A stretch of 29,987 nt of DNA from Tubiluchus corallicola (GCA_030141605.1 JAQGDQ010001676.1:1-29987), one strand, 5' to 3'. Positions 9,916 to 20,590 are shown, counted from the stretch's first letter. Numbers and translations are program-made. The notes: generated by a model not told the origin, from the sequence alone.

Positions 9916-10918
9916 CCGTGTAAATGAAATGAATAAAATAAACCGTCTTACATTGTCATAGAACATTTAACAATGACTTTATAAGTTGCATTGTTTTAGA
10001 TAGACTAATGTAAGTTGCACTGCCAAATAAATCGAATAACTGATATCACCTGGTCCCAATTTTGTAGTAAAAAACTTAATTTCCTTTAGACCAGCTTACT
10101 GTTTTTAAATTTCTTACAAGTTGAATTTATGATCTATATTTTGGTATTTTTAACTAAGAATATCAATTTCGTAACTCGCCCAACACTCGTCTAACACACC
10201 TAGAGCTACCCATGAGCCCATAGTGGATTAATAATCGTGCACAACAAGCCTACATGCCAAACAAAGTGATAATCACGCAATCACGTTCGCCCAGACATAT
10301 TTAGTTATAGCAATATAGCGGCTAAGATGGGCCTATCAGCAGTCAATAAACATAAGTTATCGAAAATCATTGCTAAGATAGCCTTACGTAGAACAAGGAA
10401 CTTCAACTAAGATTCGTGTTGGCCTATAGAGGAGCAGTGATTTGCAAACGTGGTGCAGCTTGTCCGATTCTACCAGTAATGCAAAAAGTATGGAAACGAA
10501 GTTTTACAGAGTAACAGTGACAATTATTGTCGTAATGCCGTCAGCCTTGTACCGCTACACATTTTTAGAGAATAATTTAACCAAACAACATTACTAGTCT
10601 TGTGGCAAGATATGTTCACTTGGTCTCACAAACCGTAAAAAGTGTTGATTTGTCGTGCTATCAATATCAGAATTGTGGCTAATAAAAGAATACGTGCAGG
10701 TTCTGACTAAACAGCAAAACTGAAATACAGCCAAACAAATACTAGTATGTCATCTCATTGCTGCATGAATCGGAAACGCTGCACCATTGTACATGAAACC
10801 TAAAATGTTAATTATACTATCACCAAAAGTTAATTACTGATATTAAACAACTCCATATTCAATAGTGATATTTCCTATTATCTACAAGCAAACAAATGAC
10901 ACCAAATGATAGAATAAA

Positions 10919-11058
10919 CTTACAATTGTTGAATTTTGAAGTCAAACTTTAACTTGCTTGAAAAAATACAATGTAAAAACATCAGGACACAACCTTGGAT
11001 TTGAACGCCAACCTTTTACTTATCATGTAGGGACGCCAGGACCACTAGACTGTTCACA
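10919..11058 (-). mobile_element. tRNA-derived SINE, copy A (inverted)
   Basis: Read on the minus strand it has an A-box-like CAGTCTAGTGG near 11041-11051 and a B-box CGTTCAAATCC (10998-11008) about 40 bp downstream. A tail follows: TTTTTTCAAGCAAGTTAAAG and TTCAAAATTCAACAATTG. The tail words recur in copy B in the opposite orientation. It is an RNA polymerase III type promoter on a short non-coding element, hence SINE rather than a true tRNA, since no cloverleaf or acceptor stem is evident. Confidence 0.55.
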
Positions 11059-11215
11059 CTGGGGCATAGTAGCCTGGAGGTCATGAGACATGGCTTTTAA
11101 GTGAAAAGTCCTTGGTTCAATTCCAACCGGTGTCCGGAGTTTTTCATACTTCCTTTTTTCGAGCAAGTTTAGTTTCAAAATTTCAACAATTGCGAGTTTA
11201 TTTCATCATTAATAA
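11059..11215 (+). mobile_element. tRNA-derived SINE, copy B
   Basis: The A-box TAGCCTGGAGG (11070-11080) and B-box GGTTCAATTCC (11114-11124) are spaced as in tRNA genes. They are followed by a tail with TTTTTTCGAGCAAGTTTAGT and TTCAAAATTTCAACAATTGC, shared with copy A on the other strand. Copies A and B are adjacent and head to head. Confidence 0.6.
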
Positions 11216-11926
11216 TAACCTTGAAATAAAATTTATGACTGCTGTAATTAAATATGCTCCATTGCAGTTGTTTAGCTTTTGAGTGGGTTTAGTGAAACAA
11301 TAAACTCACAGCTTTTATAGTGGAAAACTTTTAATTAAAATCAATATATTTACTCCAAGCTAATATATTACAAAGATCAAGCAAAAGAACAGAAGTAGAA
11401 AAAAATCCATAACTGTCTTGACATTTTAAAAAAGTTGCATATCAAAAAAGTATGGCAAATATGTACAGTGAAGAACCCATCATTATAATCACTGTCCCGC
11501 TATTTGAAATAAAATCTTGCATTTTCTATTGGCACCGTGCCAGCAATCACAAAGCTGCTACATAATGCAACGTAAACTGTAGTACAATACCACATGTATG
11601 TATGACACCACATTATGGTTACCACATATAAATTCAGACGATGTGATAACCTACGTAAAAAATACAAGATACAGGTTAACACTAAGCCATAATTTTATAC
11701 TTTTACTGTAGATAAAAACGTGACTTGAATGAGCAAAAATATACATGAAGTATCTGCTTAAACTGTTAAAAAACGTAAAATTATTAACTACTAATTTTTT
11801 ATTTGAACAACTCTTATAAAACCAAAATGGGTAATAGGAAAAACTTTCTTTTAAATACCTAATAACAGTTAAACAACTAAACAGTAAATCCCGTTGATTA
11901 GGACATATGACACTAAACGCTAAATA

Positions 11927-12222
11927 AGGTCAAAGGTCAAGGTCAAAGGTGACAGATAAATTTACGTTAAGCACAATCGTACATGCCTGAAAACAATAAG
12001 CAAACAAACTTGGTATAAAATCACATGCAATGTTGAAGATAACAAAGCTATTAAATTTCTGAGATCAAAGCGCAAAGGTTAAGATTACTCTGTCAGCTAA
12101 ATTAACCTTTCTTGAAATCAAACACGTATTTTGAAAAAAAAACGAAAAAATAATCCAAATGAATTTGTTGCAGGGTTGCTCTTAACATATATACCAATTT
12201 GTGTGGTCAAAGTTCCAAAGTC
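11927..12222. promoter_or_regulatory. Cluster of AGGTCA half-sites (DR1-like nuclear receptor elements)
   Basis: At 11927-11952 four half-sites follow each other: AGGTCA-A-AGGTCA, directly AGGTCA-A-AGGTGA, i.e. two DR1 elements back to back. Further sites are GATCAAAGCGCAAAGGTTA (about 12062-12080) and GTGGTCAAAGTTCCAAAGTC (about 12203-12222), which resemble HNF4/RXR-type DR1 motifs. DR1 elements are bound by HNF4, RXR and PPAR-type receptors in animals. A repetitive origin is also possible, because AGGTCAAAGGTCA words occur in invertebrate dispersed repeats. Confidence 0.35.
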
Positions 12223-12569
12223 ACATTTCTTGGACAATTAAATGACGTTGATTTACAAGCAAATGAACACGTGACAAAAATAGGCCCTCTTCCAATTTGT
12301 TGAAAATTTGTTGATAAAATCGAAACAAACTTACAAGTACTTAAATGAGGAGCGATTTCTTTTCTGAATCATTATTACAGTGCCAGTGTTAGGCTTTATT
12401 GGCTTATTAATTACATGTATAATAAACTTAACGTCACGATTATTATTAACGATGTTACAAATCCATTAATTAATTAAATATTGATTTCATACTTAAAAGG
12501 CAGGATGTGTGAAAAAGTTGTGAAGCTGCCAAAGATAAGCGGTGAATGTTTGACTGCCTTAACCACTAA

Positions 12570-12700
12570 GAGATGCGGTGGCCAACTGGTATAAGGCACA
12601 TACAATGTAAGTAGAAAGGTCCCCGGTTCAACTCCCACCTTCTCACATTTCCTGTCTTTCAAATTTGAAAACAAAGTTTAATTAATTGCTGGTTTGTATC
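12570..12700 (+). mobile_element. tRNA-derived SINE, copy C
   Basis: The A-box TGGCCAACTGG (12579-12589) and B-box GGTTCAACTCC (12625-12635) have the spacing expected of a tRNA-derived promoter. The downstream tail (TTTCAAATTTGAAAACAAAG, then TTAATTGCTGGTTTGTATCA) is a degenerate match to the copy B tail. I see no intact tRNA fold, so I treat it as a SINE remnant. Confidence 0.55.
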
Positions 12701-13607
12701 ATCCTCACTAGTTTATTTTATCACCAGCTAGGGCTTTCTTCAATGTTCAGTCTGATTTTGAAACTGAACACAAAAATGAAAAAGTGTAAAGAACGCAAGG
12801 AAGACAGGATGATTTTTCATATACTACCCTATTTTCAAGCCCTACAAAATTTATACATTTTAACATAATTAATACTGCAAAAGCGTTTCTAATAATTAAA
12901 TAATAGATTAAAAACTTAATTAATGGCGGGCGAGCCCAACTGTTAATGACATCACAAACTAACATAATTTTCAATAGCAAATACAAAGATATTCCACAAA
13001 CGTGTTGCAAAAGCTACTGTAAGATATTCAATGTATTGCACTAAAAATAGGCAAGTTTTAAGATGAAAATTCAAATTTCAAATTTACTGCTGTGCTCACG
13101 TATGAGCTGTCGAACGTGTGTAGTTGGTCACAAATTAACACATCTGACCTGAGAGGTACAGCAATGCGTTCCCGAGATGCAGGTGGTAGTGCCCGTCTAA
13201 CTAGCGAATGGCGAAATGCATGTAACAGCAAAGAACTGACACCAGCGCGAAACTGTATTTGTGTGGTAATGATTCTTTCTCGTAAGTCATTGAAAAGCAA
13301 TTATATGAAACCTACAGTTCAAGATTGGGTCCCGGTTTTACTTTAAGCACCCACTAAAGCCTTACAAATCTAATTTTTGGAAGAAAAATGTGCAAAATAC
13401 TCACTGCAATCACTAGACTACGATAAGATTGATGACAATATCAACTACTGGCACGTTGATTACTACATTAAACTGCGATTAAAATGTAGGAATTTTTTGG
13501 TTCCATCAAACTGTATACTGAAACTAACAACAGTAACAGGTAGCATACACTATTACAAAATCTTAAAACAACTCTAGAACTAAAATAACAGTAATGCATA
13601 ACTTGAC

Positions 13608-16373
13608 TTAACTTGGTTTGACTTTTCGCTGAGATGACGAGGCAAGAAATGTGACATCAAATGGCACTCCAATGTGCCTCTTGCTGCTGCTGCTTGGATT
13701 TTGTAAATCTAATCGATTTTCGAATCTCTTTACCAATTGTCGTGGAATATAAAATGGTGTCCTTCGCGGTGGCATATAAAATGGTGTCCTTTGTGAAAGG
13801 TATGAAGCACTACTCCTGACACCTTGCCCCACACCTGAAGCAGCCATTTCATCAAGAATTTTGTGAGTAGAAACACTGTTCGGAATTTTGTTGCCACATT
13901 TTGCCCGCTCTTGAATATCTTGGCTCTTGACTATTCTATGAGGACACTCGGTTTTCAACGTGCCAGCAAGACAATTGGGAGCACAAATGGGTGAAATGTG
14001 ACATGAACTAGCAGCAGATCCACTGCTGTTGTGTGCAAAGGTATACATTGCTGAAGAGTGTGCCAGTAACCGCCTCGACTCAAGCAGAAGTGAAGAACTT
14101 GTGCAGGATGAAGAGTTTGGCGTAGAGACATCTGCCGATGATACAGCAATCTGATTAAGACCAGTCATTGAACTTTCTATAGCAAGGAGTGAATGACAAG
14201 GTTGTACTGAAGGCAGATCATTGTTTTCAAACGAACGTTTTATTGTAGAACAGGTATTATGCTTTGTCACAGCAAGGACCAGATGATCTTGTTGCCTTGA
14301 AGGTGCAAGTTTGCCTTCAATTGGATTTAACAGTTTATCACAAGGAGCAACATATATCAGTGATGTATGTGAGTCACAAAGAGGGTCATTAAGTTGACAT
14401 GAAATTGGTCTGAAATTTTTGTCACAGCTGGAAGCTTTGGTATAAGCAGTTAAATCTGCTGAGTTAGTATGTTCATCTGCTGACTGGTCATCTGCTAGAT
14501 TTGAAGTTACATTCTCGTTTATAGCTGCATTTAATGTTTTGACACAAACGTTAAAATCTAAAGCAACATGTTTGTCAGCAGCAGAATCTGATACTTTAGC
14601 ATAATTATCAAAACCAGAATCTGATTCTTTGTCTACAGCTGGATTTGATGGTTTGACACAGGTATCAAAGTCCAAAGCTACGGTACTCTTGTATACAGCT
14701 GGACAAAATGATCTAGCATCTGAAGCTACATCCTTGTCTGCAGCCTGAAATGGTGGTTTAGCATCTGAAGCTACATCCATGTCAACAGCTGGACTTGATG
14801 GTTTAGCATCTGAAGCTACATCCATGTCTACAGCTAGACTTGATGGTTTAGCATCTGAAGCTACATCCATGTCTACAGCTGGACTTGATGGTTTAGCATT
14901 TGAAGCTGTATCCTTGTCAACAGCTGGACTTGATGGTTTAGCATCTGAAGCTGCATCCTTGTCAACAGCTGGACTTGATGGTTTAGCATCTGAAGCTATA
15001 TCCATGTCTACAGGTGGACTTGATGGTTTAGCATCTGAAGCTACATCCATGTCTACAGGTGGATTTGACGGTTTAGCATGTGAAGCTACATCCATGTCAA
15101 CAGCTGGACTTGATGGATTAGCGTCTGAAGCTACATCCATGTCTACAGGTGGATTTGATGGTTTAGCATCTGAAGCTACATCCATGTCAACAGCTGGACT
15201 TGATGGTTTAGCATCTGAAGCTACATCCATGTCTACAGGTGGACTTGATGGTTTAACGTCTGAAGCTACATCAATGTCTACAGCTGGACTTGACGGTTTA
15301 ACGTCTGAAGCTACATCAATGTCTACAGCTGGACTTGTTGGTTTAGCATCTGAAGCTACATCCATGTCAACAGCTGGACTTGGTGGTTTAGCATCTGAAG
15401 CTACATCCATGTCTACAGTTGGACTTGGTGGCTTAGCATCTGAAGCTACATCCATGTCTACAGTGGGACTTGATGGTTTAGCATCTGAAGCTACATCCAT
15501 GTCTACAGTTGGACTTGATGGTTTAGCATCTGAAGCTACAACCTTGTCTACAGGTGGATTTGATGGTTTAGCATCTGAACGTACAACCTTGTCTACAGGT
15601 GGACTTGATGATTTAGCATCTAAAGCTACAACCTTGTCTACAGGTGGACTTGATGATTTAGCATCTGAAGCTACAACCTTGTCTACAGGTGGACTTGATG
15701 ATTTAGCAACTGAAGCTACAACCTTGTCTACAGGTGGACTTGATGGTTTAGCAACTGAAGCTACATCCATGTCTACAGCTAGACTTGATGGTTTAGCATC
15801 TGAAGCTACATCGTTGCCTACATCTGGACTTAATGGTTTAGCATGAGGGTCAAAATCTGAATCTTCAGTCTTGCAATCTAACTGTTTTAGCATTAGACAT
15901 TTCTCATTGGATGGACTTGTTAGCTTGGCACTCGGATCATCATTGCTTAAAGAAGATATAGTTGATAAGCATTTCTTTGCATATGGGCATACAGGTTCAG
16001 TGATTAGCACTTGAAACTGTTTGTCGACTTTTGTAGTAAAGCAACCACTAGCTGAGCTTCTGTTTTCCACACTAACATCAGAATGTTGTGTGGGAACAGA
16101 TCTCTCATTGGCCGTTGACTTTTCTTCATTTCTAGCGCGGTTTTGTAAATATGGAACCAACTCATGCAGAATGTCTTTGCCTTCAAATGTTTCAAGATTA
16201 GGAGATGCCAGTAAATGCCTGAATGTAGCTTCCTGCAACTTTTTCACTAGGTCTGTGTCAAGGTCCTTGTCATAATTCGAAGCGATTATTTTAGTGATGC
16301 TCAGACTTAAATCCATGGCACGTTTAATATGCTGTTTTTGTTTTGGTGATGTAGCATAACAGTGTTCAGCCAT
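13608..16373 (-). CDS. Unrecognised 921-residue protein with 15-residue tandem repeats
   Basis: This is an uninterrupted 921-codon frame on the minus strand, ATG at 16373-16371. Residues 1-85 look like a folded helical segment (KQKQHIKRAMDLSLSITKII and LVKKLQEATFRHLLASPNLE). Residues about 86-170 are polar. About residues 175-550 are roughly 25 units of the pattern ASDAKPSSPAVDMDV, then four longer degenerate units of 16-19 residues. The remainder is serine-rich with a basic C-terminus (RRTPFYIPRQLVKRFENRLD). There is no signal peptide or membrane segment. The repeat is acidic, proline-rich and likely disordered, with many S-P sites that could be phosphorylated. Survival of the frame through hundreds of codons outside the repeat shows it is a real gene. 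I cannot name a family. Upstream non-coding exons are likely but unproven. Confidence 0.75.
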   Translation of the reverse strand: MAEHCYATSPKQKQHIKRAMDLSLSITKIIASNYDKDLDTDLVKKLQEATFRHLLASPNLETFEGKDILHELVPYLQNRARNEEKSTANERSVPTQHSDVSVENRSSASGCFTTKVDKQFQVLITEPVCPYAKKCLSTISSLSNDDPSAKLTSPSNEKCLMLKQLDCKTEDSDFDPHAKPLSPDVGNDVASDAKPSSLAVDMDVASVAKPSSPPVDKVVASVAKSSSPPVDKVVASDAKSSSPPVDKVVALDAKSSSPPVDKVVRSDAKPSNPPVDKVVASDAKPSSPTVDMDVASDAKPSSPTVDMDVASDAKPPSPTVDMDVASDAKPPSPAVDMDVASDAKPTSPAVDIDVASDVKPSSPAVDIDVASDVKPSSPPVDMDVASDAKPSSPAVDMDVASDAKPSNPPVDMDVASDANPSSPAVDMDVASHAKPSNPPVDMDVASDAKPSSPPVDMDIASDAKPSSPAVDKDAASDAKPSSPAVDKDTASNAKPSSPAVDMDVASDAKPSSLAVDMDVASDAKPSSPAVDMDVASDAKPPFQAADKDVASDARSFCPAVYKSTVALDFDTCVKPSNPAVDKESDSGFDNYAKVSDSAADKHVALDFNVCVKTLNAAINENVTSNLADDQSADEHTNSADLTAYTKASSCDKNFRPISCQLNDPLCDSHTSLIYVAPCDKLLNPIEGKLAPSRQQDHLVLAVTKHNTCSTIKRSFENNDLPSVQPCHSLLAIESSMTGLNQIAVSSADVSTPNSSSCTSSSLLLESRRLLAHSSAMYTFAHNSSGSAASSCHISPICAPNCLAGTLKTECPHRIVKSQDIQERAKCGNKIPNSVSTHKILDEMAASGVGQGVRSSASYLSQRTPFYMPPRRTPFYIPRQLVKRFENRLDLQNPSSSSKRHIGVPFDVTFLASSSQRKVKPS
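14720..15850. repeat. 45-bp coding minisatellite inside the 921-codon ORF
   Basis: There are about 25 tandem 45-bp units with the plus-strand consensus GCATCTGAAGCTACATCCAT, GTCTACAGCTGGACTTGATG, GTTTA. Period 45 keeps the reading frame, and length is preserved in nearly every unit while substitutions accumulate. Sub-families such as AVDMDV, PPVDKVV and TVDMDV are clustered, indicating local duplication. The opposite strand is open over 355 codons merely because the same unit lacks stops there. Confidence 0.95.
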
Positions 16374-16714
16374 AGTTAAGCATGGACAAAAAATATAACG
16401 ACTAGTGAGGAAAGGGTGCTGATGATCAATATGACGGTAATAGGTGCCACCACAAATATTTCGATTCCCAGTTGATTCGCTAAGTTACCAAGATGCATTC
16501 CACATTTCAGTAAAATTTAGATGTGCACAGTGCACATAGATGTATTCCACTTTTAATCCAGAACTGGAAATCCGGTAATAATCCTGTAATAAGTGCACAG
16601 TTAAGCTGACAAAATGAAAGTCTTTAGTTGAGTTAGATAAAGAAATCAGTAGTGGATTTCTTTATTTTTTAATGATATGGTAGGTAAACTACTCCGTGAG
16701 CCATTTTAGTTTGA

Positions 16715-16753
<39 letters not shown>

Positions 16754-18285
16754 TTAAGTGAGTGCGTGCGTGCATGTGTGTGTGTGCGCGTGTGTGTGTG
16801 TGCATGCGCGCACATGTCTGTGTGTGTGTGTGTGTATATAACTGTATATATGTATGCATAAATGTATAATATCCATCAAATAAATATGTGGTTATCCATG
16901 ATTACCCACATACTTACCTGCAGAAACCATTTGGGGTGCCTTAGATATTATAAGTCATATCATCATTAGCCTGGCTACAGAAATATGAGTAAACAAAATG
17001 TGCCTTTTTCACAAATGTAGTTTGCGCCGGCACCTCTGAGACTCAGCTAGTATTTTATAACGATACTGCATCATACTTAGAAGCTTTTGACGCTTATATT
17101 GTCTCCTATATTTACCCTATGTTCTCATGTATTATATTCGATAAAAAACTTTGATTATTTTATTATCCTGGTAGTTCAAGCGTTACAGGAACCATAAATA
17201 AGTATTATGATCAGTGACAGCTTCGCGAAAGCTTTCATCATCACTGCAACAACAACACCACGATTCCCAATTAAAATGCTAGACACATTCACTGTTTAAG
17301 TTCAATGTAATCGAGCCCTTCGAGTCCAAGTCCGAGTCAAAGTTTTTCCAGTTTTGTTAAATTGCAGAAATAGGCCCACTGAATCGGTAACAAAGTGCAT
17401 TCTGTCTGACATTCTAGCTGGCTGCTGTGCTACATGGAATAGAATGGTGATACATGTAGTTGACTGATGTTACATGTAGTTGATATTTATCTAACATTAA
17501 ACGTCGAATTTAGTTAAGAGACACAAGCTGTTCCTTTTCTGACAGTGTAGCCTGTACTCCATTTGCATTAAATTAAGCTTTCAGCATTCAACATCTCCAC
17601 AGTGACAGTGGCATAGTAAGTTTTAGTTTACACTTACAGCGCATTGTTGACCATAATGACATCTATTTGAAAAGTCAATATTTTTCTAAACAATTGGGGC
17701 AATCATGTGTTTTCTAGGCAGCGAAGTCGCGTGCGAATGCGTATCAAATTGATTTAAAATTAAAATTTAACCTAAAGACTGAAGAGGACAGAGCCGCATA
17801 CAGTTAGCAAAATTATTTTAAACAGAAACATAAAAACTAACCTTTTCTCATCACGAGGAACCATGCTCTAATTTCAAAACAGATGTCAGCAAAGAAGGAA
17901 AAAATAACGGTCACGATACACTAATTTAAATTTTAGGATGTTGAAATAAAAAACTACGTGAAATTTCACTTTTTCGTCTGCAATGAAACGGTGCCGCTGA
18001 TTACCAGCACAAGGCGGAAACTTACAAGTCATTCAATTCTGCAGTTAATTTGTTTTGTTTACTTTACGGCTTTGTCCACTATAATTTTAGCAAAGCTAAT
18101 GAAGTATTCGGATTTTAGTAAAGATTAAGACTACTACTGCGATATTAGCGTGGCCTTAAGTGGAGGCCTAGGTGTAGCGTACCTTTTGCTAAAGAGGTGC
18201 AAAAACACCAAGTAATAGAAAAGAACAATTTATTGTATCAAAGTATTGCTCATTCAATTGAGAATCTATTGTGCAGGAAACATAC
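16374..18285. other. No gene recognised; TA/TG microsatellites
   Basis: AT-rich intergenic or upstream DNA. It includes a (TA)n run at about 16711-16750 and TG/CG-alternating stretches to about 16840. On the minus strand, ATTAG|AGCATG...AAAAG|GTTAGT (17863-17891) resembles a tiny exon, but nothing confirms it. The region probably contains the promoter of the 921-codon gene. Confidence 0.5.
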
Positions 18286-18400
18286 CTTCGATAGATATTT
18301 GTGAGACAGCTGTAAGATTTGTTGGACGAACTTGAGTCTGATCCAGGTTTCCTTGACTTTGGTCTCCCATCACACCTCAAGACTTCCACAAAAAAAACTT
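18284..18400 (-). CDS. Possible first coding exon of an unknown minus-strand gene
   Basis: On the minus strand, ATG GGA GAC CAA AGT opens a frame (MGDQSQGNLDQTQVRPTNLT, then AVSQISIE) ending at donor ATCGAAG|GTATGT in phase 1. The peptide looks protein-like and the donor is good, but no downstream partner exon was found and it does not splice in frame onto the 921-codon ORF. It could be a leader exon of that gene, of an unseen gene, or chance. Confidence 0.25.
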
Positions 18401-19479
18401 TGAAGGTATAATACTTTAGTGCAATGAACTGTTTTGAACTTTATTCGTTGTTTTTGCACAAAACTATAGAATATAGACACATCCAGCAGCTTTAAGGAAA
18501 AGACACCTCATCACGAAATGGCATATATTACAGACAATGCAAAGAATAATTATTGGTAAACTTTATTGACAAAAAACGAAAATCATTGCATTAATTAACA
18601 AAAACAGCAATAAGCTTAAAATATTTGATATTAAGCAATTTGAGACTTGCATGTAAAGTTTAACATTTGATATTATAATACTGCGATCATGATTTCTACC
18701 AAAATAATAAATTGCTAAGAGCTCTCTGAGGCTTAACATGATAGCAATTAACAATAATTGGTAATCACGTCTCAGACTCAATTCAAGGTAAACGCACTTG
18801 CATAAATATTCAAATCGAATTCAACTGACAGGAAATCGTCATACACATTCTCTTCACACAGAAGCCAGAAAACTGGAGGTACATATGTGCACACTGGGTG
18901 CATAAGCGCACGAAAGTACACACATTCATATGTACATCGTACGCGCATTCACCCAAGCACACGTTCTTAGATTTACATGCACAAGCAATGTTCCTAGCCA
19001 TTGTTAGCACCTTACATCATTTACAACACCATAGCAAATGACAATAATAGATCAAAGAGACATGTCTAATTGTTATGCTCTGTTATTTTTGTCAGTGAGA
19101 GACCTGCACGTTTTGTACATCAAACCATAGTAAAAAATTTACAACATATGCAAGTATTACCCTTATACACCTTCTGCATTTATAATTGAACTGTCATAAC
19201 CTATTGTAGCACTCTGCCTTGATTTACTAGTAACGCTGACATTATTGTAAGTCATATACATTTATTAGACATAGACATTAAACTTTCTATACACAGTTCC
19301 ATGTATGAAAGTAAATCACAGATGCCGGGTATTGACCAAATGATAGAATAGCCTAGAGTAACCATTAATTCATCGGGCTGTAAATTATGCCCTCAATTTC
19401 GTTTCGAAAGTGTCTATTGGAAGTACATTGCTTACACCACTCTCCTTCGATGATAGACATTTCTCTAAAATGACAATAA
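18401..19479. other. No gene recognised; 3' flank of malate synthase
   Basis: AT-rich sequence downstream of the malate synthase stop codon on the minus strand. It contains a CACA/TGCA-rich stretch (about 18880-18980) and nothing coding that I can support. The malate synthase polyadenylation site presumably lies in its right half. Confidence 0.4.
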
Positions 19480-19773
19480 TTAAAGCTTGCTCGATGCACT
19501 CTTCCTCAAATGTGCATGTTTTGAGCGATCAAGGAAAGTGCGACTGTTGTTTAAATACGTCGTAATAAACTCTGGAAACTCACGAGCCACCACAACCTGT
19601 TCAAAAATGGCTGCTGCGTCATGTAGCAACGGGCGCCTCACTGTAGGTTCTTGCATATTCAATGATTGGCAAATATCTGATAGCACATCTAGCATAAGTT
19701 GTTTTACTAAGGCACGGGTAACTTTGGCACCATTGTCTTCTAATCTAGCTTCATGTCGTATCCACTGCCAAAC
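19480..19773 (-). CDS. Malate synthase, last exon, with peroxisomal SKL terminus
   Basis: This minus-strand exon starts after acceptor TTCTTAG|GTTTGG in phase 0 and runs 97 codons to TAA. It begins VWQWIRHEARLEDNGAKVT, the malate synthase C-terminal signature (W-Q-W-x-x-H....L.D.G..VT). It ends RKSASSKL, and SKL is the canonical PTS1 tripeptide that sends proteins into peroxisomes. Malate synthase condenses glyoxylate with acetyl-CoA to malate in the glyoxylate cycle. The alpha-helical C-terminal plug appears complete (LFEQ-type segment HDAAAIFEQVVVAREFPEFI). No defects are seen. Confidence 0.95.
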   Translation of the reverse strand, partial: VWQWIRHEARLEDNGAKVTRALVKQLMLDVLSDICQSLNMQEPTVRRPLLHDAAAIFEQVVVAREFPEFITTYLNNSRTFLDRSKHAHLRKSASSKL

Positions 19774-20206
19774 CTAAGAAGATATCTATATAATACTTGT
19801 TATATAGTTGCTTTATTAACTTCTTAAATTGTTTCTTGAGTCAAATTTAATGCTACATATGCACTATAAACTGGAAACTGCAATCACTTTGATGCATAAA
19901 TAAAGGCAACCTACTGTAAACTCCTGTAAAGGCCAAATAATCTCTAGTCTCTGTATAAACCTACTGCAATTTTCACTCTTAGAAAGGAAGCTCAGGAAAA
20001 GGAACAATCAGGAAAAAATGGTAACACAGCAAAGTAGAATAGGAAAACACAAGAAATGTCTTAACACTATACCTTTGTTCTTTCTTTGCTAATTAAATAA
20101 CAAGAACAGTAAAGTGTTCAAAACAGTTTTTGTTCAATAAAAACAGTGCATTATGCTATAATAATTACGCTTTGCACGACAGCTAGAAAATGCAAATGTT
20201 ACCCAC

Positions 20207-20274
20207 CTGTGAACGAGATATCTCAGCAGTTGCGGAGTCTTCAATCACACCTTTGTAAATGTAATGACCCATAC
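20207..20274 (-). CDS. Malate synthase, penultimate exon
   Basis: This 68-bp exon on the minus strand has acceptor CCTACAG|GTATGG and donor TCACAG|GTGGGT, phase 1 in, phase 0 out. It encodes GMGHYIYKGVIEDSATAEIS and RSQ. It aligns gaplessly with the conserved malate synthase block G.G..P...LMEDAATAEISR.Q; the acidic ED pair belongs to the C-terminal domain contributing to the active site. The proline and the LM of the usual block are changed (HYIYKGVIED), a divergence worth noting but without frame damage. Confidence 0.95.
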
Positions 20275-20395
20275 CTGTAGGACAAAGATTATTTAATGAA
20301 ACAAAATGCTGTCAAAGACAAAAAACCTGATATATTCTAGTTAAAATGATTTGAAAAGAAATGTAGTTCATTTTCAGACGTATAAAACGGAAAGC

Positions 20396-20396
<1 letters not shown>

Positions 20397-20487
<91 letters not shown>
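20397..20487. repeat. (GA)n microsatellite
   Basis: An almost pure GA dinucleotide run of about 90 bp lies in the malate synthase intron between the exons at 20207 and 20591. On the transcribed (minus) strand it is a (CT)n polypyrimidine run. Confidence 0.98.
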
Positions 20488-20490
<3 letters not shown>

Positions 20491-20590
20491 GGAGGGAATA
20501 AAGAACAGTCGGCCCTAAGTCATAGGTTTAATCCTCAAACAAATCCAGGCCAACTAAATCATAACTTGACAGTTTATTATTTAAACGTAC

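Larger units (their letters stand above)
8700..13600. other. Gene-poor 4.9-kb region between FASN and the repeat-protein ORF
   Basis: No coding exon could be supported on either strand here. It is AT-rich and holds a small palindromic element (9838-9915), three tRNA-derived SINE copies (10919-11058, 11059-11215, 12570-12700) and a cluster of AGGTCA-like half-sites (11927-12222). Around 13080-13340 both strands are open for about 80 codons and the base composition is more GC-rich than its surroundings, but I recognise no protein in it. Confidence 0.5.

Noticed and set aside
11059-11135. A genuine tRNA gene
   Set aside because: A and B boxes are present but no paired acceptor stem or anticodon arm could be drawn, and related copies with a shared tail exist nearby, fitting a SINE.
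13058-13346. Overlapping 80-84-codon frames on both strands in a GC-richer patch
   Set aside because: Neither peptide resembles a known family and both strands are open equally; may be an old exon or promoter, but unsupported.
14779-15846. Plus-strand 355-codon open frame antisense to the repeat protein
   Set aside because: It spans only the 45-bp array; a unit divisible by three without stops on the other strand opens automatically. It ends where the repeat ends, while the minus frame continues through unique sequence on both sides.
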